64,000 nt of DNA from Edaphocola aurantiacus. GTDB taxonomy: Bacteria > Bacteroidota > Bacteroidia > Chitinophagales > Chitinophagaceae. The stretch's first letter is position 1. Each line of letters begins with the position of its first letter. This document shows positions 8,443 to 17,619 of the stretch, one piece after another. The stretch is taken from NCBI RefSeq assembly GCF_019797745.1, contig NZ_VOSI01000004.1, forward strand, positions 392,079 through 456,078, read 5' to 3'. The position numbers were made by a program, and so were the translations under genes. The notes beneath the pieces were generated by a model that did no database searches, was not told the origin of the DNA, and was given only the letters and a program-made list of their open reading frames with translations.

Positions 8443-9351
8443 TTGTCTATTATAGTTAAAGACCTGACCCGCCATTATGGCGAACAGGTGGCTGTCAATC
8501 ATATCTCATTTGAAATAGGAAAGGGAAGTATCGTAGGATTCCTGGGGCCGAATGGCGCCGGAAAATCAACTACAATGAAGATGCTGACGACCTATGTTCC
8601 GCCCACCTCCGGGACGGCTGCAGTCTGCGGTTTTGATATTGTGAAAAATGTGCAGGAAGTGCGTCGTCACGTCGGCTACCTGCCAGAGAGCAATCCCCTG
8701 TATTATGATATGTATGTACGCGAGTACCTGCACTTTGCAGCAGGCGTACACCAGCTCAGCAATAAGAAAAGCAGGGTAGATGCCATGATCGATATGACTG
8801 GCTTGGGCAAGGAAGTCAATAAAAAGCTGGGACAATTATCTAAAGGATATAAGCAAAGGGTTGGACTGGCACAAGCAATGATCCATAACCCAGATGTACT
8901 GATCCTGGATGAGCCGACCAGTGGTCTGGACCCTAATCAGCTGGCCGATATCCGTGACCTGATCGTACAGATCGGACAGGAAAAAACAGTACTCTTATCT
9001 ACGCATATCATGCAGGAAGTAGAGGCCATGTGTAGCCGGGTAATCATCATCAATGACGGCAAGATCGTTGCAGATGATGCTATCGGTACCATACAGGCAC
9101 ACCAGAGTAACAAGAATACACTCATTGTTCAGTTTGATAAACCGGTTACAGCAGCAGCTTTACAGCAGTTACAGCAACTGGAGTCTGCGAAACAGCTGGA
9201 GGGTAACCGTTGGGCCTTACAGACCGCACAACCCGATCAGCTACGTAAATCGCTGATGCAATGGGCGGTAGAAAAAGATTATATCATCGAGTCTTTACAG
9301 ACCGAATCGCGTAGCCTGGAAGAAATCTTCCGTACGCTGACCAAGAAATAA
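8443..9351 (+). CDS. gldA: GldA-type ABC transporter ATP-binding protein, TTG start
   Basis: A 302-residue ABC ATPase closely resembling GldA, the ATPase of the GldAFG complex linked to gliding and to growth of Bacteroidota. Walker A GPNGAGKST, signature LSKGYKQRVGLAQAM, Walker B LILDEPTSGLDP and switch His in STHIMQEVEAMCSRV are all intact. The segment GYLPESNPLYYDMYVREYLHF is GldA-like. The frame opens with TTG at 8443 giving (M)SIIVKDLTRHYG; no ATG fits the conserved N-terminus. No permease gene is adjacent, as usual for gldA. The HipA-like gene follows after 4 bases. Confidence 0.88.
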   Translation: MSIIVKDLTRHYGEQVAVNHISFEIGKGSIVGFLGPNGAGKSTTMKMLTTYVPPTSGTAAVCGFDIVKNVQEVRRHVGYLPESNPLYYDMYVREYLHFAAGVHQLSNKKSRVDAMIDMTGLGKEVNKKLGQLSKGYKQRVGLAQAMIHNPDVLILDEPTSGLDPNQLADIRDLIVQIGQEKTVLLSTHIMQEVEAMCSRVIIINDGKIVADDAIGTIQAHQSNKNTLIVQFDKPVTAAALQQLQQLESAKQLEGNRWALQTAQPDQLRKSLMQWAVEKDYIIESLQTESRSLEEIFRTLTKK

Positions 9352-9355
9352 AATC

Positions 9356-10144
9356 ATGATCAATCCCATTCGACATATAAACGTTATCCGCTACATCAGT
9401 CCGCTGCGCGAGGGAGGTTCTTTACCCGCCATTGCAGAGGGCGATGACGGATTCCTGTATGTATTGAAATTCCGTGGGGCAGGGCAAGGACTCAAAGCAC
9501 TGATCGCTGACTTTATCGGTGGAGAGCTGGCCCGTGCATTAGGACTGCATATGCCGGAAATGGTATTTGCCCACCTGGCAGAAGGCTTTGGCCGAACCGA
9601 ACCGGATGAGGAGATACAAGACCTGCTCAAAGCCAGTACCGGCCTCAATCTGGGCGTACACTTCCTCAGTGGTGCATTGACCTTCGATCCCGAAGTACAT
9701 GATCTGGATGCCCGTACAGCCTCTAAAATCGTATGGCTCGATGCCTTACTGATGAATATTGACCGCACGGCCCGCAATACCAATATGCTGGTCTGGAATA
9801 AAGAAATCTGGCTGATCGATCATGGAGCAGCATTATACTTCCACCATAACTGGGACAGCCGCGAAAATCTTGCGCAAAGCCCGTTTGCGATGATCAAGGA
9901 GCATGTATTGCTGCCTAAAGCTACCGGACTGGAAGCGGTGGCGGCTGAAGGTGTACAAACAATTACACCGGAACTGCTGCGTGCAATCATTAATGCCATT
10001 CCGGAAGAATGGCTGCAGTTATCAGAACCGGAACTCAGCCTGGAAGAGATCAAAGAAGGATACCTCAACTTTTTAACGCAGCGCGTGCTGCACAGTGATA
10101 AATTTGTAAAACAAGCGCTGGATGCAAGATTGGCTCTTATATGA
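9356..10144 (+). CDS. HipA-like kinase-fold protein
   Basis: A 262-residue protein of the stand-alone HipA-like kinase type (kinase core without the HipA N-subdomain 1). Visible active-site elements are a possible ATP-binding Lys in VLKF (38), the catalytic loop NIDRTARNTNM with Asp136 and Asn143, and the metal-binding Asp155 in LIDHG. The Gly-rich GAGQGLKALIADFIGGELAR resembles the equivalent loop in this family. The substrate is unknown; HipA kinases phosphorylate proteins such as GltX. The last 23 bases overlap the DUF3037 gene, which implies coupled translation. It follows gldA by 4 bases. Confidence 0.85.
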   Translation: MINPIRHINVIRYISPLREGGSLPAIAEGDDGFLYVLKFRGAGQGLKALIADFIGGELARALGLHMPEMVFAHLAEGFGRTEPDEEIQDLLKASTGLNLGVHFLSGALTFDPEVHDLDARTASKIVWLDALLMNIDRTARNTNMLVWNKEIWLIDHGAALYFHHNWDSRENLAQSPFAMIKEHVLLPKATGLEAVAAEGVQTITPELLRAIINAIPEEWLQLSEPELSLEEIKEGYLNFLTQRVLHSDKFVKQALDARLALI

Positions 10145-10508
10145 GTATGCCGTAATCCGTATTGTTCCACGTGTAGAACGGGAAGAATTCATGAATGCAG
10201 GCATACTGCTGTATTGTAAACAGAAAAATCTGCTGATCTGCAAAACCTACCTGGATGGGGTACGGTTACAGGCATTGCATGCACATATAGACCTGGACCT
10301 CATTGCAGCGCATCTTAAAGGATTTGAGCGCATTACTTCCGGCGATAAAGCCTGTCGTTCGCCTATTGCCCGCCTGGGTAAGGCCGAGCGTTTCCGCTGG
10401 CTGAGCGCTACGCGCAGCACTATTGTACAATGCTCTTCCATACACCCGGGCTATGCCCAGGATGTAGAGGCTGCAGCAGAAAAACTACTGCAGCAATTAG
10501 TCTGCTGA
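10122..10508 (+). CDS. DUF3037 family protein, partner of the HipA-like kinase
   Basis: A 128-residue soluble protein with the DUF3037 pattern: YEYAVIRIVPRVEREEFMNAGILLYC at the start, then a middle with SPIARLGKAERFRWL. The function is unknown. From recollection of other genomes, DUF3037 genes are commonly next to HipA-like kinase genes. Here the start overlaps the kinase gene by 23 bases in another frame. The end overlaps the convergent OsmC gene by 12 bases. An antitoxin or regulatory-subunit role is inference. Confidence 0.85.
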   Translation: MQDWLLYEYAVIRIVPRVEREEFMNAGILLYCKQKNLLICKTYLDGVRLQALHAHIDLDLIAAHLKGFERITSGDKACRSPIARLGKAERFRWLSATRSTIVQCSSIHPGYAQDVEAAAEKLLQQLVC

Positions 10509-10925
10509 GATATGCAGATCGTAGGTGATCGTAGCTCCGCCTGCTCTTAAAGTAAAGGCTACCGAACAATATTTGTCAAGAGACAGATCAATGGCGCGTT
10601 TTACAGAAGGCTCAATCGCCGGATCTCCCTTCATTGTAAAGCGCATATGGATCGTCTGCCATAAAGCAGGCTCCTTATCTTTTTCCCTTTCTCCATCTAC
10701 AGTTACGACATAATCCTCGACAGATATTTTCATTTTATTCAGGATCATCAGTACATCAATACTGGCACAGCCTGCCAGGGCATTCAGCAATAACATCATG
10801 GGGCTGCTGCCACTGTTGTTGCCGCCCAGTTCCGGGCGAATGTCCATACGGGTAACGATTCCCTGGTCATCTGTTGTAGCAAATCCGTAAGGTGCTGCTG
10901 CTATGGTAAGTTTGGTTTGTGGCAT
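10497..10925 (-). CDS. OsmC/Ohr-family peroxiredoxin-like protein
   Basis: A 142-residue OsmC-fold protein; the family reduces organic hydroperoxides with two Cys. Both are present: Cys53 in the helix LNALAGCASIDVL and Cys120 in LDKYCSVAFTL. I prefer the ATG at 10925 (MPQTKLTIAA), because the nine extra residues from the upstream ATG at 10952 lie outside the fold. It is transcribed against the DUF3037 gene and overlaps it by 12 bases at the 3' end. Confidence 0.92.
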   Translation of the reverse strand: MPQTKLTIAAAPYGFATTDDQGIVTRMDIRPELGGNNSGSSPMMLLLNALAGCASIDVLMILNKMKISVEDYVVTVDGEREKDKEPALWQTIHMRFTMKGDPAIEPSVKRAIDLSLDKYCSVAFTLRAGGATITYDLHISAD

Positions 10926-11009
10926 AAAAGGAGTATTAGAGTGCAGTAGCAAAATAGAAAATTTTATGGAAAAAAATCAGGATTGTGTTTATTAAGTAAA
11001 TACGATCTT

Positions 11010-11867
11010 ATGAATACGCACATCCCTCCCGCCACCGGATACCTGGATATCCTCTTTGCTCATCGCAACAAACAATATGGTGCTTATGAGCTGCGTAACA
11101 ATTATAACCGCCGTATGATCAAAGCCGGATTGATGGCTATGACTATAGTAGGCCTGCTGGCGCTATTAGCCGCAAAAGACAAAACGGACGATGCGGAATT
11201 AACCATTACGGGTAAATCTCCTGTAGTAACAGATACGACTGTTGTTCAAATTAATGAATTTGACTTACCTGAAAAGGAAATCGGAAAGCCTATTGGTCAC
11301 ACCGGGCGCACTGCAAAGACGGCTGATTTTGCAGTCCCCGTTATCGTAAAAAATCAGGCAGCAGATAAACCGATTACACAAATGCCCGATAAAGATGCGC
11401 TGGCCGGACCGGTCGATAATCCCGGGTTGGCCAATGGTACCGCCATTGCTATGGACAATAGCCTGTCTGATGGGCCGGCCGGTGACCTGCTCAGTCGTAA
11501 GGGCGACCCGAAAGATACTGCTGTGGCCACAGGACCGGTAGTGATGGAGGATAAGGTAAGGGATATGGCCGATGAAATGCCAGAGTTTCCCGGTGGTATG
11601 CAGGCCTGGAAAAAATACCTGGCCGATAACCTTCGATACCCACAGGCAGCACGTGTAGATGAAATAGAAGGTACGGTATACGTAAATTTTGTGGTGGCTA
11701 AAGACGGCAGTATTTCCCGGGTTAAGGTTGCCAGAGGTATAGGCGGTGGTTGCAGTGAAGAGGCGGTAAGGGTACTGGAAAATGCACCCCGCTGGAAAGC
11801 CGGCAAACAAAAGGGAACTGCCGTGAATGTAAAGATGACCATACCCATCCGCTTCGCATTCAGATAA
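11010..11867 (+). CDS. tonB: TonB energy transducer
   Basis: A 285-residue inner membrane protein that passes proton-motive force to TonB-dependent outer membrane receptors. The N-terminus has the Bacteroidota hallmark FAHRNKQYGAYELRNNYNRRM followed by one membrane helix. A periplasmic linker follows, then the C-terminal TonB domain with FPGGMQAWKKYLADNLRYP, EGTVYVNFVV and the final MTIPIRFAF. I choose ATG 11010 (MNTHIPPATG) rather than 10983, because the N-terminal motif then sits at the usual distance. No exbB/exbD is adjacent. Confidence 0.93.
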   Translation: MNTHIPPATGYLDILFAHRNKQYGAYELRNNYNRRMIKAGLMAMTIVGLLALLAAKDKTDDAELTITGKSPVVTDTTVVQINEFDLPEKEIGKPIGHTGRTAKTADFAVPVIVKNQAADKPITQMPDKDALAGPVDNPGLANGTAIAMDNSLSDGPAGDLLSRKGDPKDTAVATGPVVMEDKVRDMADEMPEFPGGMQAWKKYLADNLRYPQAARVDEIEGTVYVNFVVAKDGSISRVKVARGIGGGCSEEAVRVLENAPRWKAGKQKGTAVNVKMTIPIRFAFR

Positions 11868-11886
11868 TGATTTTCTCATCTGTTAT

Positions 11887-11920
11887 ACGCCCTACCGGTC
11901 TCGTTCCGGCGGGCGTTTTT
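11887..11920 (+). terminator. Terminator of tonB
   Basis: ACGCCC...CCGG and CCGG...GGGCGT pair around a TCTCGTT loop and are followed by five Ts, 20 bases after tonB. The rest of the 246-base gap to 12114 shows no gene. Confidence 0.85.
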
Positions 11921-12113
11921 CAGGAAGAGATTTAACATAAATATGGATATAAAAAGGGGGTTGTGCGTACTGATTTTCTTAACTTTACATGATTTTATCA
12001 GGGAGTTTTCCCGTCCTTTACAGACCCTCTGTCCGAGTGTTGTTTTAATTTAAGCCTGGGTATAGTAGAGCATTGGGATTTTCCTGTTTGCATTCATCTA
12101 ATAAACTCAGATT

Positions 12114-13382
12114 ATGAGAATAGTCATTGTTGGTGGTGGTTTTGCCGGTATGAACCTGGCCAAATCTCTTGCCGGTAAATCCGGTATAGAAGCCGTTCTT
12201 GTCGATACAAATAACTATAACTTCTTTCCACCCCTTATCTACCAGGTTGCCACAGCCTTTATCGAACCTTCCAATATTAGTTATCCTTTCCGCAGGATGT
12301 TCCAGGAAAAAGATAATATCCGTTTTTTCAATGGTAATCTGAAACAGATACATGCTGCCGAAAAGTATATAGAAACAGATAATGGTAACCTGACTTACGA
12401 TTACCTCGTACTGGCTATGGGTACAGAGACCAACTTCTTTGGTATGGAACGCGTGCAGGAAAAAGCCATGCCGCTGAAAAATATCAATGATGCCCTGAAA
12501 ATACGCAATACACTACTGCTTCATCTGGAATGTGCCTGTCGTACTACCGATCCTGAAGAGCGCCGTAAACTCATGACCATCGTGATCGCCGGAGGTGGAC
12601 CTACCGGTGTAGAAGTAGCCGGAATGCTGGCCGAAATGGAAGGTCATGTCAAAGAAAAAGATTATCCCGAGCTGAACGGTATCCATACCCGCATTGTACT
12701 GATCGATGCCGGTCCGAATCTACTGGGGCCTATGACCCAGAAATCGCAGCAGGAAGCATACGACCAGCTCACCCGCCTGGGTGTAGAGATCAAGCTTTCG
12801 GTAGCCGTACAGGATTATAAAGACGATCATGTATACCTGGCTAATGGAGAGACGATTGAAACCTACAGCCTGATCTGGGTTTCGGGTGTTATTGCCAAAG
12901 AAGCACCGGGCTTGCCGGCCGGGAGTGTCGGACGTGGCAGGAGGATACTAGTTGATGAATACAACCGCGTGCAGGGAATGGATAATATATTCGCTATTGG
13001 CGATATCTGTTATCAGACCAATAATGCCGCATTCCCGAACGGACTTCCGCAGCTGGCCCAACCGGCCATACAGCAGGGACAATTACTGGCTAAGAATTTT
13101 GTGAACCTGCAACAGGGTAATGCCCTGAAAGCCTTTGCCTATAAGGATAAGGGAAGTATGGCTATCATTTCTAAATTCAAAGCGGTAGTAGATCTGCCGA
13201 AGAGCTTTATGAAAGGTTTTATCGCCTGGATGGCCTGGTTGCTGATACACATTATGCCTATTGCCGGTTTCCGCAATAAGGTAAAACTATTCTTCAGCTG
13301 GATGTGGAGCTTTATTACAAATGATCCTACCATACGTCTGATTATCCGTTCAGATAAGCGTAACGGGGATATACATAACTAA
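12114..13382 (+). CDS. ndh: Type II NADH dehydrogenase
   Basis: A 422-residue FAD flavoprotein that passes electrons from NADH to quinone at the inner membrane without pumping protons. The FAD dinucleotide fold starts at residue 2 (RIVIVGGGFAGMNLA) and the NADH fold follows at about 154 (IVIAGGGPTGVEVAGMLAEM). NIFAIGDIC is the second FAD motif, and QPAIQQGQ is conserved in the family. A hydrophobic C-terminal stretch (AWMAWLLIHIMPIAGF) supports membrane attachment. It stands alone; the next gene is convergent. Confidence 0.93.
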   Translation: MRIVIVGGGFAGMNLAKSLAGKSGIEAVLVDTNNYNFFPPLIYQVATAFIEPSNISYPFRRMFQEKDNIRFFNGNLKQIHAAEKYIETDNGNLTYDYLVLAMGTETNFFGMERVQEKAMPLKNINDALKIRNTLLLHLECACRTTDPEERRKLMTIVIAGGGPTGVEVAGMLAEMEGHVKEKDYPELNGIHTRIVLIDAGPNLLGPMTQKSQQEAYDQLTRLGVEIKLSVAVQDYKDDHVYLANGETIETYSLIWVSGVIAKEAPGLPAGSVGRGRRILVDEYNRVQGMDNIFAIGDICYQTNNAAFPNGLPQLAQPAIQQGQLLAKNFVNLQQGNALKAFAYKDKGSMAIISKFKAVVDLPKSFMKGFIAWMAWLLIHIMPIAGFRNKVKLFFSWMWSFITNDPTIRLIIRSDKRNGDIHN

Positions 13383-13407
13383 ATTTTTGGGGAAAGGGCA
13401 GGGGGGC

Positions 13408-14712
13408 TTAGGCTCTCCTGTCCCGGAACCGTACCGGTTTTCTGGAGCCGTTAGGAAACTGCATCTGCATCATCTGTTCCAGGCTGCACCATTCTATCTG
13501 TGGTAAAACCCTTAATGCGGACTGTAACTGCTGCTTCAGACTATTATGATCCACAGCATCCGGATCGGCGCTGTGTAAGTGTAATACCAGCATATCCTGC
13601 GCATATTCATCCTGCGTAATCTCGATCACATATTCTGAAATGAAAGCCATCCGGTGTAATACCTCTGCCACCATAGGAGGGTAGAGAGAGGTGCCCTTAT
13701 ATTTGATCATTTGTTTTTTGCGGCCAACAACCGGTCCCAGGCGCATCGTTGTGCGGCCGCAGGCACAGGTTTCATAATAGCCCTCACAAAGATCGCCGGT
13801 CTGGTAGCGCAGTAAAGGCATGCCTTCTACGCCCAGTGTGGTGATCGTTACTTCACCGGCCGTGCCCGGTGTTACTGGATGACCATTCTCATCCAATAGT
13901 TCCACGTACAACAATTCCGGTTGCAGGTGTCCGCCCTGATGAGCAGTACATTCTGTAAAAGCAGTCTGCATTTCTGTTGCCGCATAAGTACCGAATAATT
14001 CCAGGTTCCAGCCCTCCTGTATCCTTTGGGCCAGTACACTTGGGTTCAGGTCTTTATCCCTTACAGCCTCACCAATGGCCAGCACTTTACGGGGGCTGAG
14101 GGTATGCAGTTCTGTTTGGGTGGACGCAATATATTCTTTTAGTTTAACCAGAAATGAAGGTACCGCTACCAGTACCGAAGGCTGCAATCGTTGCATCACT
14201 TCCAGCTGCATCTGTGGCAGGCCAGGTCCGGTGCGGATAACCGCAGTACCCAGCTGCTGTGCCCCTTTATAGTATGCCATACCGGCCATAAACTGTTTGT
14301 CCAGGGTCAGCATCAGTTGCAGGCTGTCCTCGCTGTTCAGCTCCATCAGTTGCAGCGAACAGTATTCATTATAGGCCAGTCGCTCGAGATCAGCAGCAGT
14401 AAGCGCAATGGTCACCGGCTGCCCAAGTGTACCGGATGTAGCCGTATATTCAGCAATAGCCGATCGGGGCACACAAAGGAAATCCCAGTTGTGCGCCTGT
14501 ATATCTTCCTTACCGGTAAGGGGTAGCTTACGGAAAGACTCTATGGAATTGATCTCAGTGAGATCAGTTCCATGAGCGGCAAATAATCTTTGATAAAACG
14601 GAGAGTGGCTATTGAGGTATTGCAACAGCGCTTGTATGCGCTGCAGCTGAAATGCCTCAATAGCTGCGGGCTGCGCCCGGTCTAAAGGTGTATGTCCGTA
14701 AGGTTTATTCAT
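13408..14712 (-). CDS. Adenylate-forming enzyme of the phenylacetate-CoA ligase family
   Basis: A 434-residue AMP-binding enzyme of the PaaK-like branch. The nucleotide loop [14 protein letters not shown] (about 109-122), [12 protein letters not shown], and the hinge region [24 protein letters not shown] followed by [11 protein letters not shown] are all present. The substrate acid is unknown. It starts with ATG inside the end of prfB (8-base overlap, 14705-14712), so the two are translationally linked. It may be a family member other than true phenylacetate-CoA ligase, because no phenylacetate catabolic gene is nearby. Confidence 0.88.
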   Translation of the reverse strand: MNKPYGHTPLDRAQPAAIEAFQLQRIQALLQYLNSHSPFYQRLFAAHGTDLTEINSIESFRKLPLTGKEDIQAHNWDFLCVPRSAIAEYTATSGTLGQPVTIALTAADLERLAYNEYCSLQLMELNSEDSLQLMLTLDKQFMAGMAYYKGAQQLGTAVIRTGPGLPQMQLEVMQRLQPSVLVAVPSFLVKLKEYIASTQTELHTLSPRKVLAIGEAVRDKDLNPSVLAQRIQEGWNLELFGTYAATEMQTAFTECTAHQGGHLQPELLYVELLDENGHPVTPGTAGEVTITTLGVEGMPLLRYQTGDLCEGYYETCACGRTTMRLGPVVGRKKQMIKYKGTSLYPPMVAEVLHRMAFISEYVIEITQDEYAQDMLVLHLHSADPDAVDHNSLKQQLQSALRVLPQIEWCSLEQMMQMQFPNGSRKPVRFRDRRA

Positions 14713-15787
14713 TGCCGGTCATCAGGTATGCCTTAATGAATCCGTCCAGTTCTCCATCCATAACAGGTTGCACATTACCCACCTCATAATCGGTACGATG
14801 GTCTTTGATCATCTTATACGGGTGGAATACATAGGAGCGGATCTGAGAACCCCATTCAATTTTCTTTTTATTGGCATTGGCGGCATCCCTGATCGCATTG
14901 CGTTTCTGCAATTCGATTTCGTACAGGCGGCTTCTCAGCATCTGCATAGCCAGTTCGCGGTTGCCCAGCTGGCTTCTGTCCTGCTGACATACCACAACAA
15001 TACCTGTAGGAATGTGGGTCAGTTGTACCTTGGTTTCCACCTTGTTTACATTCTGTCCACCGGCGCCACCACTACGGGAGGTTTCCATTTTGATATCAGC
15101 CGGGTTGATCTCAATATTGATCGTATCATCTACCAGCGGATAGACATTTACAGATACGAAAGACGTATGTCTGCGGGCATTACTGTCGAATGGCGAAATA
15201 CGTACCAGTCGGTGTACACCGCTTTCCCCCTTCAGTAATCCGAAAGCGAATTCACCTTCGAGCTGCAGGGTACAGGTTTTAATACCGGCCCCATCGCCCC
15301 ATTGCCAGTCAATCTCAGACACGGTCCAGCCTTGTTTCTGTGCATACATGCGGTACATACGTGCCAGCATTTCGGCCCAGTCCTGGCTTTCCGTTCCGCC
15401 CGCACCGGCATTGATCTGCAGCATAGCGGTCAGTTCATCTTCCGGTTCGTTCAGGGTAGATTTGAATTCTGCTTCATCCAGGGCGGTAATAGCTGCTTCA
15501 TAGGCTACTTTTACTTCCTCTTCAGTAGCTTCATTTTCTTTCCAGAAGTCAAAAAGTACCGCAAAGTCCTCTACAGAGGTATGTACATTATTAAAAAGTT
15601 CGATCCAGTATTTATTGATCTTGATTTCCTTCATGACACCGGTAGCACGTGTATCATCATCCCAGAAGCCAGGTGCGAGGGACAGCTGAAAATCGCTGTC
15701 AGCCTTGGCTGTGCGGTCTTCAACCTTTAAAAACTGCTTCAGATGCGCCACACGGTCCCGCATTACTTTTAATTGTTCTATCGTCAT
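14705..15787 (-). CDS. prfB: Peptide chain release factor 2, no programmed frameshift
   Basis: Class I release factor reading UGA and UAA. The catalytic GGQ lies in [17 protein letters not shown] and the stop-codon-reading SPF tripeptide in [13 protein letters not shown]. The 360-residue reading frame is continuous from ATG 15787. Where many prfB genes have an in-frame UGA and a +1 shift (after about codon 25), this gene reads [11 protein letters not shown] without a stop, so the autoregulatory frameshift is absent. The adenylate-forming gene overlaps its end by 8 bases. Confidence 0.98.
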   Translation of the reverse strand: MTIEQLKVMRDRVAHLKQFLKVEDRTAKADSDFQLSLAPGFWDDDTRATGVMKEIKINKYWIELFNNVHTSVEDFAVLFDFWKENEATEEEVKVAYEAAITALDEAEFKSTLNEPEDELTAMLQINAGAGGTESQDWAEMLARMYRMYAQKQGWTVSEIDWQWGDGAGIKTCTLQLEGEFAFGLLKGESGVHRLVRISPFDSNARRHTSFVSVNVYPLVDDTINIEINPADIKMETSRSGGAGGQNVNKVETKVQLTHIPTGIVVVCQQDRSQLGNRELAMQMLRSRLYEIELQKRNAIRDAANANKKKIEWGSQIRSYVFHPYKMIKDHRTDYEVGNVQPVMDGELDGFIKAYLMTGNE

Positions 15788-15819
15788 GTTTCCGGAAATT
15801 CAAAAAATTGTGAGTAGCG

Positions 15820-15827
15820 CAAAGATA
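15820..15827 (-). promoter_or_regulatory. -7 element of prfB
   Basis: The minus strand reads TATCTTTG, about 33 bases before the prfB ATG. No clear TTTG box was found upstream. Confidence 0.45.
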
Positions 15828-15844
15828 AAAAAAATGCAGAAACC

Positions 15845-16288
15845 TCAGGGTTTCCACATTTCAATATGGGGAAGATCATCTTCCAGGTACGTTTCGCCCG
15901 TGGCGATAAACCCGTAAGATTCATAAAATGTCTGCAGGTAACACTGTGCGCTGATCCGGACGGAGGTCGTATCCCATTCCTCTTTGAGGAAGTCCAGTGC
16001 CTTCTGTACCAGGATGCGGCCATAGCCATGTGCCCTTGCCGAAGGTTTGGTGAGGACCCTGCCGATGCAGCATTCCTCATAGCTTACCCCGGGACGCATA
16101 ATACGGCAGTAGGCCAGTACACTACCCTCATCATCGCTCAGGAAAATGTGCATCGCTTCAAAATCCTTATCGTCCAGGTCCTGGTAATAGGTCTTTTGTT
16201 CCACGATAAACACTTCATTGCGTACCTGTAATATTTTGTATAACTCCTCTTTACTTAATGCTGCAAAGGTTTTTGCCTGCCAGATCAT
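15845..16288 (-). CDS. elaA: ElaA-type GNAT N-acetyltransferase
   Basis: A 147-residue acetyltransferase of the ElaA branch. The N-terminus reads LYKILQVRNEVFIVEQKTYYQDLDDKD, the ElaA hallmark. The acetyl-CoA loop is IGRVLTKPSARAHGYGRILVQKA, and the C-terminal YESYGFIATGETYLEDDLPHIEM is conserved. The natural substrate is unknown. Its ATG overlaps the stop of the Nudix gene by 4 bases (ATGA), so the two form an operon. Confidence 0.93.
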   Translation of the reverse strand: MIWQAKTFAALSKEELYKILQVRNEVFIVEQKTYYQDLDDKDFEAMHIFLSDDEGSVLAYCRIMRPGVSYEECCIGRVLTKPSARAHGYGRILVQKALDFLKEEWDTTSVRISAQCYLQTFYESYGFIATGETYLEDDLPHIEMWKP

Positions 16289-16920
16289 ACCAGCACCTCC
16301 GCTGTTTTTAAGACATCCTTAATGCCATTGAAAGATAATTTCAGGTATTCGGGCAGTTTTGCTACCGGCACCCACTTGGCTTCCACGATATTTTCTTCCG
16401 CCTGGGGCACAAGCGTATAAGCCTCTTTTACCGTCATATGGTACCAGTAGGTTGTTTTGAGAATATCTTTCTTCTTTTCTGTATAGATATGGTAGGTAGT
16501 ACCGATGATATCGGCCAGTTGTACCTGTGGCAGCCCGGTTTCTTCTATAACTTCGCGAACAGCACAGTCGGCAATGTCCTCACCTTCGTCCAGTTTGCCT
16601 TTAGGCAGATCCCATTTGCCCCTTCTGTAGATCATCAGTACATTACCTTCTCCGGTGCGTACAACACCACCAGCGGCGATAATCGGGGTGAAATAACTGT
16701 TCAGTTCTCTTTGTATCGTCTCTACATCAATATCTTCAATAATCACGCCGGTAGCCATCGGGTTTTCCAGGTGCTTTTTAGCCAGCCTGAAGTTGCGGTG
16801 AAAGGCCCCGATGAAAAGATCATATCCTTTGCTCAGCGGATGCTCCGTACGGTACTGCTCTGCAGAGTTGGTAAGGATCAGGGGTTTATCGTTGATATAG
16901 ATTTTTTGAGTAAAGTGCAT
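16285..16920 (-). CDS. Nudix hydrolase
   Basis: A 211-residue protein with a perfect Nudix box, GKLDEGEDIADCAVREVIEETGL (given here as spacing GX5EX7REVIEETGL). Such enzymes cleave nucleoside diphosphates linked to another group; the substrate cannot be told. About 95 residues precede the Nudix fold and form an extra domain. I choose ATG 16920 (MHFTQKIYI), since the upstream ATG at 16947 adds only 9 residues and runs into the divergent pyrE promoter. Operon with elaA. Confidence 0.93.
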   Translation of the reverse strand: MHFTQKIYINDKPLILTNSAEQYRTEHPLSKGYDLFIGAFHRNFRLAKKHLENPMATGVIIEDIDVETIQRELNSYFTPIIAAGGVVRTGEGNVLMIYRRGKWDLPKGKLDEGEDIADCAVREVIEETGLPQVQLADIIGTTYHIYTEKKKDILKTTYWYHMTVKEAYTLVPQAEENIVEAKWVPVAKLPEYLKLSFNGIKDVLKTAEVLV

Positions 16921-16966
16921 ATAGCGAAGGTAAGCGGAAATATTCAAAAAATTCGGTTAATTGATG

Positions 16967-16974
16967 TAAGTTTG
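16967..16974 (+). promoter_or_regulatory. -7 element of pyrE, very short leader
   Basis: TAAGTTTG lies only 5 bases before the pyrE ATG at 16980. The expected start site is at or next to the ATG, so the mRNA may be leaderless or nearly so. No good TTTG box was found at the usual distance. Confidence 0.5.
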
Positions 16975-16979
16975 CCGTC

Positions 16980-17609
16980 ATGAGTAATGCTACTATTTTC
17001 GCCGAAAAATTATTACAAATCAAGGCTTTGAAACTGAATGCAGACGAGCCATTTACCTGGGCTTCCGGCTGGAAGTCGCCAGTGTATTGCGATAACCGCA
17101 AGCTGTTATCTTTTCCTCATGTAAGAGATTATGTAAAGAGCGAGCTGGCCAACCTGATCCTGGAGAAGTTTGGTGATGCAGAATCTATCGCAGGCGTGGC
17201 CACAGCGGGTATCCCGCATGGCGCACTGGCTGCCGATCTGCTGCGCTTACCATTTATCTATGTTCGTTCCAAGCCGAAAGGACATGGTCTGGGCAACCAG
17301 ATTGAGGGTGTACTGGAACCGGGTCAGAAAGTAGTGGTAGTAGAAGACCTGATCTCTACCGGTAAAAGCAGTCTGGAAGCAGTAGAAGCTATCCGTCAGG
17401 CTGGCGGTGAGGTGATCGGACTGGTCGCACTGTTTACTTATGGTTTTGCAGCAGCAGATATCGCCTTCAGCGAGGCTGGCGTACCATTCCATACCATCAG
17501 CAATTATAACGCGCTGGTAGAGGTGGGTATGAAGCAAAACATCATCACTGAATCACAACTGAGTCAGTTGATGGAATGGAGAGAAAGCCCATCTACCTGG
17601 AAACAATAA
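16980..17609 (+). CDS. pyrE: Orotate phosphoribosyltransferase
   Basis: Converts orotate and PRPP to OMP in pyrimidine synthesis. The PRPP motif VVVVEDLISTGKSSLEAV is intact, as are YVRSKPKGHGLGNQIEG (catalytic loop with Lys and His) and VATAGIPHGALAAD. 209 residues is the normal length. It is divergent from the Nudix gene with 59 bases between the starts. The transglutaminase-like gene begins 10 bases after its stop. Confidence 0.98.
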   Translation: MSNATIFAEKLLQIKALKLNADEPFTWASGWKSPVYCDNRKLLSFPHVRDYVKSELANLILEKFGDAESIAGVATAGIPHGALAADLLRLPFIYVRSKPKGHGLGNQIEGVLEPGQKVVVVEDLISTGKSSLEAVEAIRQAGGEVIGLVALFTYGFAAADIAFSEAGVPFHTISNYNALVEVGMKQNIITESQLSQLMEWRESPSTWKQ

Positions 17610-17619
17610 TTCAGGCCAG

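Noticed and set aside
8443..10508. gldA, HipA-like and DUF3037 genes as one defence island
   Set aside because: gldA is a housekeeping-type gene here, and the short spacing alone does not link it in function to the kinase pair.
15700..15787. Programmed frameshift site in prfB
   Set aside because: No in-frame TGA or CTTTGA sequence is found in the expected region; the frame is continuous.
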